Assembly (NCBI GenBank): GCA_014529385.2
Contig: CM043971.1
Coordinates: forward strand, 94,093,840-94,157,839
Origin: Adiantum capillus-veneris
Lineage: Eukaryota; Streptophyta; Polypodiopsida; Polypodiales; Pteridaceae
Direction of reading: 5' to 3'
Length of the DNA stretch: 64,000 nt
This document shows positions 45,466 to 57,792 of this stretch, piece by piece. The notes under the pieces are model-generated. The model was not told the origin of the DNA and did not search any database. It saw only the letters and a program-made list of their open reading frames with translations. The stretch's first letter is position 1, and every line of letters begins with the position of its first letter. The translations under genes were made by a program, and so were the position numbers.

Positions 45466-48400
45466 GGAGCAAAAGACACCGTGTACACACTCACACACCA
45501 TGACCCCTCAACACAACATAAGGAATTCACTCACTTCCCTCACCTCACACACCACCACTCAAAATCCTCTCGACAAGCTCAATTCAAACTCCAAACGCCT
45601 TGACTTACAAGCCCTCGCTTGCCCGTAGACACTACGTAGTGAGTTGAGTTGATCCGGGCTCGAAATCGCACTTGATGGCGACCAAAACATACAAGAAAAA
45701 CCATCAAAAACTCAAAACTCCAGCCACAAAAGGCTTTTTTTCAAACCATTGCAAAAGCTTCACCAAAATCCACTCTATTGGACTATTTGGAGTAGCCTCA
45801 ACCCTAATGGCACCGATACAGGGTCATGTAGTCTTGCCGAAAGCCGCACCTTCTCACCTGTAGAAACCCTGCTTCCTCCCACACACAGAGAGGTGAAAGT
45901 GTTGATTCTTGGCTTCACAAAGTCTTCCTCAGCTTGAACACACATGGCACCGTCAGTGAAGTGGAAATTTTTTTCCTTTTGGCACCATTTTTGACAAATT
46001 TTTGACTTTTTTGGGCCGAGTTTTGGCTAATTTTGACCCCCGACGGGCATTTTTGGCGGGAAAAATACCAATGGACTCCAAAATCCACCAAATTTTGTAG
46101 ACTTGAACCTTGATACGCAAAATTCATTTCCACATATCCACACTCTATTTTTGACCACTTCTAGGATGGTACGCGCATCGCTCCATATCAATCATCGCAA
46201 ATAGATAGTTACCACATGTGTCAAACTTCTCAGGTGAGATGAAACTCACACTTTCCACTTACATTATTTACATTCTAGAAAGCTCAAGCGAAAACCCAAG
46301 AGCTAAAAGACGCCACTTGGACCTGCATCTAAGGCTTCGACACCCTGTGTAGGCATGCACATGTGCCAGATTGTCGACACGCAACGTACATTGTCCACCA
46401 TATTTGAAACCTAGTATAACATTGGAAAAGCTTTCAAATACATTTATTCACATCCTTACACATGTCCATGCAAATATTCACTATTATGTACATGCCAAAA
46501 GAGGTTTATCAACGTGGAACACACCCACTTTGGGCATTGATTCTAATCAAGTTTATCACCATTGATTATCCCAAGACCTGGGTTTCATCAATAACCGCGT
46601 GATCTTAGGGCGAGTTTAGAGGATGTGATGGATTTGTTAGTATACACTCAATGCTCACCACTCAGAATGTATTCCACTTTGTTGTATGTTACACATTTGT
46701 GAAGGTTCTATTATGAGAAGAAGCCATTGGTGCACATATCTTTGGTGGGACTCTGGTTTCTTGGAATATTACAAATGCTATATCATGAATATACTTTATA
46801 ATCTCATGGACTAGATTTAAGCTACACAATTGGACTCAAGATTCAATTTATGAAGCTTCTTAAGAAGCTAGACTTGGATGCAGCGAGGCACACATTGCAC
46901 TATGTGAGTGTTATCATAGTGTGGTAGTGATGTGCGTGCACACACTTAGGACCATCATGCACTAACATATTTTCAGACACTTGAGAGAAGGTTTGTGGTT
47001 GTCTTTTGTAGAACTGGAATCAAGCATAACATTATAGCAAGGAAAATCTACAGCTCCACAAAAGAAAAGAGAAACGATTGGAAATTGTGTGTGTGTAATT
47101 GAGTTGGCAAAAAGCGATTGGCCGATTCGCGTGTCCATAGCCCCAAAATTTGAATCGATGTAGACCCCTCGGTCATCCCCACCCTGCAGCAAGAGTCACA
47201 ATGAAAAAAAAGGTGTGACGCACCTTGTAGCCAATGAACCTCGCCATGCACTGAGTGAATCGAATACACAACCGGTTGGGCTATGCCCATTTGCTGCCTT
47301 GTTTGCGAAATATAGTAAAATCATTCTCAGAGCTGCTGTGTGTGATAGCCCCTGCGCCCAAGAGAGGGTCTTTGGGTCCTGTTCGACCCCCTTGTCTTAG
47401 GGCCTAATCCTCATAAAGAGGGTTTGATGATAAGGAAAATATTTAACCCTCATGACCAAAGCAAGTGGTGCATTTCAAAAAGCATATCAGAGAGGAGATC
47501 TCCACGTATGCCTGTGCAACTTGGGCAGCTGGTGTGTAAGTAGCCTTAACGAAAAACCCATGAATTAATAAGGTTGGATTCAGACAGCATGACGACAGTT
47601 GCAAAACCCGCAAGCAACCAATCATGCTCGCACAACATTCACATTGCACAATGAAAGAGTAGAAAGTAGCTGCCACCTCGCAGAAGAGATTTGAGGATCC
47701 CCCCCCCTCTCCCTTCTTTCCCCTCCCCAAAAAAAAACTTCCACCCTCCACGACAGTTTTTCTTTCTCATCTTAGACTGGGTTCAGAAGAGACGGCGGCA
47801 GAAGTTTGGAAGGGGCATTCTCGCGATGTTTCCGTCACGGATATGACCAAAAAGAGAAGACGACTTCCGGGTTCATGGGGTTTTTGCGAGAATCTTGAGG
47901 AGGGCAGAAAATTGAAATAAAAGTCGCTGTGATGACCCGCATCCCCTCTCCCCCCCGTCGAAGATTCAAACAAGACCTCACGCTTGGCAGTCCGATGCTC
48001 TAATCACGTGTCTGCGTGGGATCGCTTGTCCTCAAAACCAAGCCACTCTCTTATGAAATGAACTCTGACAGGGGGAAAGGTAAACACGGACAAAAAAAAA
48101 ACACAGACAAATTAAACGGCGTCCAAACTTCGCAAGAAACTGTTACGAGACTGGGCACCCTCCTGTTGTAGTGGTTAGGTGCAATTGGGATAGCTGGGCG
48201 TAATGGTTAATTATGTGCTGTCTATTTATTTTACTAATTGAGTTGATGATGATTTTGTAGAGTGGAATGCGGGGAGTTGATGAAGAGGCGACGGCAACTA
48301 CTCTTGGCCACTTTATATTTGCACAGTCTCTTAGAACATCATTTCAATAAGCCACTATGGCTCTGTAAATAGTTGTAGTGGGAACTCCCCTTATGGGTCA

Positions 48401-48906
48401 TGCAAGAACTAATGAGCTTCACTCATTTACAAAAGTAAAGTGGTTGTAAAAGAGGGGCCTCAATTTTTGGCACCTTAAACTCAAAGTAATATATTAAATA
48501 CCAACTCCACAAGAGAGGTGCTGTGGAGTTTGGGGTTAGATTTAGGCCTTTCTCTTGCAAATTCTCTTCTCTACTCTCTTAAGCTATGGTTATTTTGCTG
48601 TGTACTCTCTAATCTAGTCTTCATCTCTTACACATCTCTTACACTCTCTTACAAGCTTGTCTATGTCAATTCTATGTTTACTTTGTGTGTGTGTCATAGT
48701 CTAGGTGAGTGTGTATGCTTGGAAATTGGAAGAAGAGGTGGACAGTTTGATGGTGATGGCTTGAAAGCTTGTGTTGAATATTCTAAGCGGTCGATCTCCC
48801 CCTCTCCCCAACAGAAACGTGCTTCACTTTAGCGCCATCGATCCCACGGGCTTACAATATCCTATGGGCTGCCAGCGCGCTCAATGGTAACAAGTGATAA
48901 AATCAC
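45466..48906. other. Anonymous region with a tRNA-like segment
   Basis: No protein family was recognised. A minus-strand segment near 48012-47957 (TTAGAGCATCGGACTGCCAA, then GTTTGAATC) resembles the middle and T arm of a tRNA and may be a SINE head. No complete acceptor stem was found. Confidence 0.3.
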
Positions 48907-49100
48907 AAGGCCTGCCCTTGAGAGAAAGGGTTCAAGGTGAAAAGTCCACCATTGCAATTTAAAAAAGTAGCCAAAGCAGTCTTGCTTTCTCTCCATCTTG
49001 GACACTTGCCCTTGAGAGAAAGGGTGAAAGGCAAAAAGTCCATCGTTGCAACTTAAAATAGTAGTCAAAGCAGTTTTTCTTTCTCTCTCCATCTTGGATA
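48907..49100. repeat. Tandem duplication of about 105 bp
   Basis: Two copies of a unit beginning TGCCCTTGAGAGAAAGGGT, separated by no spacer, are about 85-90 percent identical. Confidence 0.8.
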
Positions 49101-49263
49101 GATGTGTGTGGATTCGGCAATGGTCTCTTGTCTCACCTGCTTGTTTGCTATTGCGATGCTATACTCTGGCATGAAGGCGAATTGAAGCCCTCGACAACTC
49201 TAATGTCTAGGTCTCTTTTGTGCTTGTAATGCATGAAAGGGACACAACAACTACATTGTTGTG

Positions 49264-49266
<3 letters not shown>

Positions 49267-49295
<29 letters not shown>

Positions 49296-49404
49296 TAGAA
49301 GAGAATGCAAGTCTACCTCACTGGATATCAAGCTATTGAAAGTTGACAGAGAGCTCACAGAACTAGAAGAGAATGCAAGTCTACCTCAATGGATATCCTA
49401 TTGA

Positions 49405-49456
<52 letters not shown>
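49267..49456. repeat. CT and GA runs around a 76-bp duplication
   Basis: A CT run (49267-49292) and a GA run (49408-49456) flank two copies of AACTAGAAGAGAATGCAAGT at 49295 and 49361. Confidence 0.8.
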
Positions 49457-49462
<6 letters not shown>

Positions 49463-50993
49463 GCGCAACATGTGTGTTTGTATGAGAGCAAAAGCGTGTG
49501 TGGGTAAAGCGTATCACTCTAGAGAGTGATGTGCAAGCATGGACTCTCTTCTCTCTTAGGAATCGGGGTCTCCCTCTCGTTCTCATGCTCTCAACTACAA
49601 TCATTGCTTGACCTCTATCGCACATTAGTTGTACATGTTGCCACTTTGTTGTACTTGTGAAACTCATATAAACTAGCCTATAGAAGCGTACAAACGATAA
49701 ATAAAAGCTCTTGCAATCAGATTCCCACGCAAATTATTAGCAAACAAGTGTAATTAAGCTATGAAACCCATGGATTATTGAACTACACAAGCATAAAGAT
49801 ATTCTCTCAAAACTCAAAAACGTGAGATTATTGTAACAATTACAAGAAGTTGAGAAAGCCCTGGCATAAAAAAATGAAGAATGTTTTAGAATTGCGCCTC
49901 TACAAGCATCACATTCCTAGAAACAAAACATCCATCATACTGCAAAGTTATAAAAACATCCTCTGTTGCAACTTGATTAAAAGGCATCTAATAAACAAAA
50001 TGAAGAGGTGATAATTTAATCACTTCTTTCAAAATGGAAGACACACAACATATGAGCAATTAGACTAAAACAACTCCAGCTTCTAAGGCTTTTCTGTTTG
50101 CACGATGCATGCAGAAAAAAAATACTTGAAAAAAAAAACTTTTGATTTAACTTGGATTCAATCACCATTTACATAGTACCAATTCTACCTACATCTTTAC
50201 ACAACAAATGTCTCGACCAACACCTCGAGCAACACATACTTCCATTGTGTTTGTCCCTTTCTTGTCTACAAATCTATTGCATCATCATTTGTGCCTCACA
50301 CACGAGACAACCTTCTTTGCTTTGCATAAATATCACATGAACCAGCGGTACGAATTTCTGTATGCTATAAACCCCTTCTTGCATATACAAGATGTCTTAG
50401 ACCATTCCATGGGCGTCGATCCCATAGACGCCTCTCAGCTAGATCATTAGTCTTGATTGGCTGCATACAAAGACTCAAGCTGTTGACTGTGTCTATGGCG
50501 GCATGAAGAAAAACAAGAACGTAGAGAGAAAGGAGTAGAGGCACCATGGCGAAGTCCTAAATTGCATGTTGAAAGGGAGCATTTCGCATAGGGCAGAGTG
50601 ATGCCACGGTACAACTGGAGTACTATAGCTTCTTTCGCGCTTCTTCCACTCTTGTATTGAAGAGGGGCAAGGTAAAACCTGCAGCAATCAATTCTTGAGC
50701 TTTAAAAAATCAAAAAATGATAAAATCAAAGAAAAGCCCACCATTTTAATTTGATAACAAGCCCCTCACACAGAGCATCTGCTGCCTACACATCCGGTTA
50801 CATTTCCACCCGCCCGAGCCCCTAGGGCAGAGACTCCAGATCTTTGGAATAATGAGAGAGAGAGAGAGGAGGAGGGGACGTGCTCAATTTTGCACTCAGT
50901 TATTCGAGAGAGAAGAGAGTGGGGAAGGTGGCCTCTGTTGTAGGCTCAGCCAAAACAAACTACGGCTCGTGCGATATGGCGGTCACATGAAGT
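49457..50993. other. Anonymous sequence
   Basis: AT-rich, with no recognised gene on either strand. Confidence 0.3.
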
Positions 50994-51197
50994 GATAACT
51001 CTAATTGAAGCTAAAAGGGAGCTCGAGATCGCGACCTTGAGTTGCTGACAAGCACGGTCGAGATCTGAGAGAAGCGCAAATGGCCATACCTGTGAGCAAA
51101 GCCCTTGATCACTTGCAGGTTTAGTTGCGTAAAGCGAACTGAGAGAAGCGCAAACGGCCATACCCGTGAGCGAAGCCCTCGACCACTTGCAGGTTTA

Positions 51198-51257
<60 letters not shown>

Positions 51258-51321
51258 GAGATATGAGAGAAGCGCAAACGGCCATACCTGTGAGCGAAGC
51301 CCTCGACCACTTGCAGGTTTA

Positions 51322-51365
<44 letters not shown>

Positions 51366-51745
51366 CCAACCCAACTCGTTGCACGCACTTGCCATAGCAT
51401 TACAATGTTGTGACTTTTCATTAGTATCACCATCAGCGAAGTGGGAATGCGGGGTGAGGGCCGCCATGGGGGTCTCTCTTCCCTACTGCCTTCAGCAGGA
51501 CCGAGCGCACATGTGGCAAGTTGCAACTCTCTCCATCTCCACCGCGCATCTCCACCCATGCACCACTAGAAACATCGTCCTCTGTCTCCCCAACACAGTT
51601 TGCTGAACACACAGCCTTGGTCTCTGCTGCTAGGCTGCTCCTGCAAGCTTCAAGCCGTCGCGGTGTCTATGCACTGCACACCCTTAACCACCCTTAGTGA
51701 TAACTCTAATTCAAGCTAGAAAGGAGCTCGAGATCGGGACCTTGA
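50994..51745. repeat. Direct repeats and a three-unit CT-linked array
   Basis: GTGATAACTCTAATT...GAGCTCGAGATCG occurs at 50994 and again at 51700. Between them a unit containing GAGAAGCGCAAACGGCCATA and CACTTGCAGGTTTAGTT is repeated three times (about 51068, 51141 and 51267). CT runs (51199-51253 and 51325-51363) follow the second and third units. Confidence 0.8.
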
Positions 51746-52148
51746 GTTACTTTACCATAGTTGAGTGCCTTCAAAGTTCACGCTACAATGAATACCAATT
51801 TAAAAATATTAACTCTCCTTTTTCACTATGGGCTCGCCGCTCACCTCAAGAAACTCACCATCTAAAAGTAAAAATCTTTTTTCAAAGAACAAATTTCAAT
51901 ATCTTAATTTATTCATGATCAAATTTTCAAAGCTTTTAGAGGTTCTCTTTTCTATGCTGGGTGATTATCGAGTATCGATTCTGGCTTGTCTCAAGACATG
52001 TCCATCATTATATTTACACTCTTTTTATTTAAATGAGTGTCCACTATCTTGTTGCAACCAACCAACATTTTTTGTCTATTAAAAAATGCTTAAAAATATA
52101 ACTCAATTTTTTTTTTATTTTAGTCAACAAAAAAAGAAGGCAACGCTA
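51746..52148. other. AT-rich spacer upstream of the J-protein gene
   Basis: No gene was recognised. Confidence 0.3.
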
Positions 52149-52215
52149 TCTATACTATATACTATATATATTAAGGAGATTGGTTTTTAGTGCCATGTGT
52201 CAAAATTTGCAGCAT
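52149..52215 (+). mobile_element. Helitron-like 5' end near the J-protein promoter
   Basis: A then TCTATACTATATACTATA, then GTGCCATGTGTC at 52190. It resembles the ends at 18424 and 20198. It lies about 240 bp before the J-protein start codon, so the promoter region may include element sequence. Confidence 0.4.
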
Positions 52216-52389
52216 CCGGTGAGTTCCCGTTTATATGAGTGAGGGGGAGAGAGGGAGAGAGAGATTCGGCGGCCGACCGTACTAGTAGCCTTTGGGCACG
52301 CCAAAAAAGGTTCGCGCGCGCGACGCCATACGCTCTACGTGTACGTTTTTACACGTCAAGAAAGCAAAGCAGAGAGACGATGGGCAAGG

Positions 52390-52793
52390 ATGGATCCTTA
52401 CAAGGTGCTCGGGGTGGGCAGGGAGGCTACGGAGGAAGATGTGAAGAAGGCCTACAGGAAAATCGCCCTGCAATTCCATCCCGACCGCCACGCCCAGGCT
52501 AGCAAGCAACAGCAGGAGGCGGCCTCCCGCCTCTTTCGCGAGGCCTCAGAAGCCTATCAGCTCCTTAGCGACCCTCACAAAAGGGCCATTTACGACAGGA
52601 ATGGCGGGCGCCGTCCAACCTCTGCTAGCTATGGCGATTGGCATTCTGCTTCCTCCTCCTCTTCCTCCCGACCCTTCAACAATCAGTGGCACCGCCACTA
52701 TTACGATGCTTCAACTCATCGGCACCGTCCCTCGTGGAGCTTCCGGCTTTCCCTTTCTCCTTTGGACGCTGCCTTCCATGTCCTCTTTGCTGG
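52390..52793 (+). CDS. J-domain protein, dnaJ 72-like, exon 1
   Basis: ATG 52390 gives MDPYKVLGVGREATEEDVKK, which aligns with the usual family start; an in-frame ATG at 52339 would add 17 non-conserved residues. The J domain spans about residues 1-70, with HPD at residues 30-32 (QFHPDRH) and the helix IV end EAYQLLSDPHKRAIYD. A Ser/His-rich linker (residues 75-120) follows, then LDAAFHVLFAG, the start of a membrane-like segment. The exon ends at GG|GTATGC (52793/52794), phase 2. J proteins stimulate Hsp70 ATPase through HPD. Joined to exons 2 and 3 the product is 182 residues, close to plant dnaJ 72. No stops or frameshifts were found, so it is probably active. Confidence 0.9.
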
Positions 52794-52805
52794 GTATGCT
52801 CTTTC

Positions 52806-52807
52806 TT

Positions 52808-52861
<54 letters not shown>
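52806..52861. repeat. CT then CA microsatellite
   Basis: A CT run passes directly into a CA run just inside intron 1. Confidence 0.95.
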
Positions 52862-52863
<2 letters not shown>

Positions 52864-53067
52864 ATCTATCGAGACATTGTTCTACATCCTCTATTGTGCA
52901 TTGATGGATTAATGGGGATATTGTGGTTCTGGTAGGTTGTGTTGTAGGATGACTTAAACATGTTCAAAGATTTTGCTTTTTTTAAAAATCATCTTGGCGT
53001 TGGTGTGGACTCTGATTTGGATTAGGCACTAGGCTTTCGGACTCCTAGCGTTTGCTTGATGATGAAG

Positions 53068-53071
<4 letters not shown>

Positions 53072-53134
<63 letters not shown>

Positions 53135-53164
53135 GAAGAAATGGAGAGAGAGAGAGAGAGAGAA
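53072..53164. repeat. GA microsatellite
   Basis: GA runs at 53072-53130 and 53144-53162 are separated by a duplicated TGATGAAGAAATGG. Confidence 0.9.
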
Positions 53165-53171
53165 GAAGAAG

Positions 53172-53291
53172 AGATTTTAACATTGTAGGAACAATTCCAA
53201 GTGACCTCAAAGGTCTATGTGACGAGTCTTGAACTCAAGACCTGATACTCTAGTGGGAATTGGGATAACCAATCTACCACGCTTGGGTGAC
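53172..53291 (-). mobile_element. SINE-like unit with tRNA-derived head
   Basis: Read on the minus strand, 53291-53218 has an A-box-like GTGGTAGATTGGTTATCCCA. It also has a B box in a good T-arm hairpin (TGAGTTCAAGACTCG). A body follows, ending CCTACAATGTTAAAATCT. A partial copy of the body lies at 53424-53453. It has no coding capacity. Confidence 0.45.
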
Positions 53292-53307
53292 AGAAAGGTT
53301 ATTCCGA

Positions 53308-53309
<2 letters not shown>

Positions 53310-53396
<87 letters not shown>

Positions 53397-53416
53397 ACAC
53401 ACACACACACACACAC
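53310..53416. repeat. CT then CA microsatellite
   Basis: A CT run (53310-53334) is followed by about 80 bp of CA repeats with one interruption near 53395. Confidence 0.95.
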
Positions 53417-53453
53417 GAGGATAGATTTTAACATTGTAGGAACAATCCCAAGA

Positions 53454-54699
53454 GACCTGGACCAGCTGAGTCAAACTCGGAGAAGCGTTGAAGATGGGAG
53501 TGCGCCCAATGCGGGATGAAGCAAAGGTGGAGTGATGTCGAATTTTAGGCAACAATTATTGATCCGGGGTAGGGCCCAAAGTACTAAAAGCTGCACCGAT
53601 GACCAAAGCTGATGCGAGGATGGAGGTGAGTGAACGGATTTTGTCAAGGAACTCTGGATGTTGCGGACAGAGCAAAGGTACTTGCTTGTCTGATAGCACA
53701 AGGAGAACCCGGTGGTAGCAACAATCCGTACGAAAAGAATGGAGTAGAGAGAAGAGAGTACCTAAGTGAAAATCTGCAAAACTTTGGAGAATTCAGAAGA
53801 CGATGGAGTTGAGGTCATGCGGGAGGAGTAGCCGAGATAGGAGAACTTATCGAAGCCAAGCAATCCGACACGAGGAAGTAGGCTCAAGGCTGTGAAGGAA
53901 CTTAGTTACTAATCACAAATTACCATACTTGATCACTTGGATGAAGACTAAATTGAAGAACTGAGCTTTGACACAAGAGACTTAATGTTGTTGAGTTGGT
54001 TGATTGAATTGAGTACATAGCTTCCTTTATATTGTGCTATTCTTCTATCTTTTGTTGTGCGTATGCCCTATCAACTACCTCATTTTTGTGCTAATTTTTC
54101 CGATTTAATGCTTCTCTTAGTGCTAGGCTTCATTATGGCTGATCTTCAGAGTCATGATAGAAACTCAGTACACTGAACTTTGTGTTGATGTATGCTTATG
54201 TGTGCGTGCGGTGTGTTGTGTTTGGGAGCATATGTTAGTACCTAGTTCTACACCCACTATTGGGTATTGAGGATGGCATGGTATTTAGTCAATACTATGC
54301 ATGATGGAGCTGATGGTTATATTGTCTTGTGGGTGACTATCATGGTCTATACCTTGCATGTTCCCTTAAGGGTGAAATTGGGCTTATCTTGGATTCATAT
54401 AGGTTTAGATAGGAGATGTAAAGACACATACCAAGAGACATGTTTGCTAATGAAGAGACATGATTCTAGACCAAAAGTTATATCTTTTGACCAATAGTTG
54501 TGACCAGTTGCTGTAGAGACATGACCATTTGACGTAAGGGTGTAGCCAAGAGATGTAGTTGTTGGGCTTAGAGACGCTCTTCAGGGGAGAGGGGTATCTA
54601 GTTTGGTGCGTCTTCATAGCAAGAAGGTAACACAGATGAAGTATACGTCACAATCGTGACACTGTCTCCCAATTAAAATTAATAAAACTGTGTGTTTAA
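53454..54699. other. Anonymous intronic sequence
   Basis: No gene was recognised on either strand. Confidence 0.3.
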
Positions 54700-55045
54700 A
54701 TTATAGACATCCTTTTGTCGAAAAAAATCTGTTTGCCAAGTAGAATTTACTGTTGAGATTGCCATGTTGGTAGATGGAGGTATGCGATTGAGAGCATGTG
54801 CTCGTATTCAATAGCCATGTGAAAGTAAGAAATTCCACCCATCGTCCTTGGCAAGGATTCATAATTGGTTGAGTGAAAATATATTGTAGACTGAAGATCC
54901 GTTTTGACAACAGAGTCAAATCCCAAGAGATAATGTTTCCAACTACAGTAAGCATGCACAATGGCTAAAAACTCCTTGTTATAACCTGGATAGCGAATTT
55001 GAATAGCAATAAACTTCTTGTCAAAAGCAATAACTTGTCAATACA
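54700..55045 (-). pseudogene. Gypsy RNase H, C-terminal half
   Basis: The minus strand reads YNKEFLAIVHAYCSWKHYLL, GFDSVVKTDLQS and a Tyr-rich continuation, matching the second half of a Ty3/Gypsy RNase H (KELLAIVxALxxWRHYLLG...VxTDHxS). Its first half is found at 57548-57707, on the far side of an inserted LTR element. Frame changes occur within it. Confidence 0.75.
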
Positions 55046-55592
55046 TGTCACAAACTGATGATGTGGCATGACCACTGGGCAAGACCAAAGGATAAATAGT
55101 ACGAATCTTGATGTGGACAGGCTGTACGGATTTTTCTGTGATCTGCGTTGACTGCCCACGTGGCTGTTGTATAGATTTTTGTGTTATGCGTTAATAGCTG
55201 ATGACGTGGTAGGTTGTACGGAATTCTATAATTTGCGTTGGTTGCTTTTTGACAGTTTTTGGGACCAAATGCTTTTGGAACAAGTTGCTTTTGAGTTTAC
55301 TGCTTTTGGGGCATCCCTTGTAAGAATAAATAGACCCTTTGGGGCCTCGCTCTGTAGAGCATTTGGACGCAGAGTCTAAGAGCAGAGGTCCCTCAGGTGT
55401 TGTACTTTGCTCATGCATTAATATTAATATAAAAAGAAACACCGAAAGGGGCGCCAATTTTAGGGCCAATATCTCTGGGCACAGAACTATGCCGGGCCGT
55501 GTGGACTCAAATTTTAAAGTTGTGAAGTATTTTAAGTGATTCTCTCGTGTGTCGTGATAGATTCCCGACTTGGGGTGCTCAAGTCTGTAACT
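55046..55592 (+). repeat. Left LTR of the nested element
   Basis: 547 bp, collinear with the right LTR with scattered substitutions and small indels. Confidence 0.85.
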
Positions 55593-55593
55593 G

Positions 55594-55605
55594 TGGTATC
55601 AGAGT
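55594..55605 (+). other. Primer-binding site, initiator Met tRNA
   Basis: TGGTATCAGAGT matches the plant site at 11 of 12 bases, one base after the LTR end. Confidence 0.85.
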
Positions 55606-57007
55606 CATTCTCACCCTTACTTCATCGTGCATCGGGCGCGCTCCCGTCTTTATCGCTCTATCTTACGGGGCATAAGCCATAAAGAATCCAAGATTGCACA
55701 TGGGTTCTCGTGGAGAATCTGATAGAGATAACACCTCTCAGAGGAGATATTACAGTGCGAGGAGATACTCGCTCGAGAACAGATTTTGGAAAGGAAATTA
55801 AAGAGATACTGAGATCTTGTTGTCTGTGTGTAGATAACTAGTAGGAGCGAGGAACATGCATATGAAAGCATTTGGAAACATGGAACTGGACCTCGACTCT
55901 TTTGCAACGAGGTGAATCATTTGCTTAAAAGTTTATCTGTTTTGCAGGTGAAATCGAGAATAAGATGATGACGTAGTGGGAGCGATGACAGCTCCGGAAT
56001 GAACCCGATCACGAATCGAGATAAGAATCATGAACTTTGAATGAATGATAATGATTCTAGTGCATCAAGATTCCGAGATGAATGAGATGACTGGATACTG
56101 TGGTGAGCACATCAAGAGTTCTTGTGGGATGAGATGGCTACACAGGGATCTAGGTGCATCAAGACTTCTAGACGGATGAGATGAGTAGGATTGAAACACT
56201 GCGTTCAGTATGAACTAAGTGTGTGAATGAAGAGCTTTGAAATAGGGATTTCCGAAGATGAATCTGATTTATATATGAAATTAATGTTTTCTTGAAGAAC
56301 TTGCTATTTGTGTGCAGATAACAGGTGAAAATCGAGAATGAGATGATTTTTGGAGCAATGACAACTCCCGAATGAACCTGATATCGAATCATGAATTTTG
56401 AATCACGAATGATTCAATGGAACTGTTGTGCGCGCATCAAGAGTTCTTGCGGGATGAGATGGCCACACAACTAGAACTGAATGATTGAACCACTTTGTTC
56501 GGTATGAACTCAATGTGTGATTGATGGATTGGGATCCCCAGAAATGATTACTCGCACACGTTAGTGCTTGAGTACGGATGGAATGGTCGATCAAATGACT
56601 GCAGCATTTTGGTCTCGAGAAATCTATGGACATGATCGCAATATGGGATTAGTTAATCCGACATCAGTGAGATCCGGGATGGATCTAGATGCGATTACTA
56701 AATACGTTGCCAAGAATCATGGTCCTAGATCAAAACGAACTTCTTGGACATGATCGCAATATGGGATTACCTAATCCGATATCAGTGAGGTCCGGTACGG
56801 ATCTAGATGCGATTGCTAAATACGTTGCCAGGAATCATGGTCCTAGACTTTATGTGATATGACCCGAATGTGATGTGACTGTTGTCTTTGTACAAGTGCT
56901 GGATTTGTGTCGTCTAGTGCGTCGGTACTTAGAGTTAGTGTTTACTGAACTGGTTTATGGCTTTTGTCTGATTTTGCAGGTGTAATCGAGGGAAATTCTT
57001 TCAAGTA

Positions 57008-57547
57008 TGTCACAAATTAATGACATGGCATGACCACCCAGACAAGACCAAAGGACAAACAGTACGAATGCTGATGTGGATAGACTGTACGGAATTTTCC
57101 GCGATCTACATTGACTGTTGACGTGGCTGTCGTACGGATTTCTGCGTTATGCGTTGACAGTTGATGACGTGGCAGGTTGTATGGAATTTCGTAATTTGTG
57201 CTGGTTGCTTTTTGACAGTTTTTGGGACCAAATGCTTTTGGCAAGTTGCTTTTGAGTTTATTGCTTTTGGGGCATCCCTTGTAAGAATAATAGACCCTTT
57301 TGGGCCTCACTCTGCAGAGCATGTGGACGCAGAGTTTGAGAGCAGAGGTCCCTCGTGTGTTGTACTTTGCTCGAGCATTAATATAAAGAGAAATATGAAA
57401 AGGGGCGCCAGATTTTTGGGCCAATACCTATCGGCATTGAACTACGCCAGGCCGTGTCGACTCAAACTTTAAAGTTTTGAAGTATTTTAAGTGATTCTCT
57501 CATGTGTTGTGATAGATTCCCGACTTGGGGTGCCCAAGTTTGTAACA
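57008..57547 (+). repeat. Right LTR of the nested element
   Basis: 540 bp, from TGTCACAAATT to TTTGTAACA, preceded by the purine-rich GAGGGAAA. Confidence 0.85.
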
Positions 57548-57707
57548 ATAAACCACGAGAGGCCCGATCTGGAGCATTCGTTATTAGCACAAAAGGTTTA
57601 GTGGGATTTGCTATAGCCATGACTGGTGTGGTTGTCAATGCCTGCTTAAGGTCATTGAAAGACTTTTCTGCTTTGGGTGTCCGTTTGAGCTTTTCATACT
57701 TTGTCAA
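57548..57707 (-). pseudogene. Gypsy RNase H, N-terminal half
   Basis: The minus strand reads KAEKSFNDLKQALTTTPVMA, NPTKPFVLITNAPDRASRG, the RT-RNase H connection and first strand of RNase H. The first catalytic Asp appears as Asn (ITNAP against the usual TDAS). The frame is cut at 57548 by the nested element and resumes at 55045. Confidence 0.8.
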
Positions 57708-57792
57708 TCCTGAGAGAGGTGAAACCTTGTTTACTTTAGTATGGCAAGTCCCAAGAAGCTCGAGCGAACACTAGAAAGGGATTGGCCAATCA

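Larger units (their letters stand above)
55046..57547 (+). mobile_element. Non-autonomous LTR element nested in RNase H
   Basis: LTRs at 55046-55592 and 57008-57547 begin TGTCACAAA and end GTAACA (right copy). The left LTR is followed by an initiator-Met primer site. Flanks are ATACA and ATAAA, a target duplication with one mismatch. The 1.4-kb interior has no gag-pol domain. It contains a 119-bp tandem duplication (56628-56850). Confidence 0.85.

Noticed and set aside
47957-48012. tRNA gene on the minus strand
   Set aside because: Anticodon-arm-like and T-loop-like parts exist but no acceptor stem was found.
48163-48200. Possible A-box of another SINE
   Set aside because: GTAGTGGTTAGGTGCA is suggestive but no B box follows at the right distance.
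52339-52389. Earlier start for the J protein
   Set aside because: The extra 17 residues are not conserved in the family and MDPYKVLGV matches the normal N-terminus.
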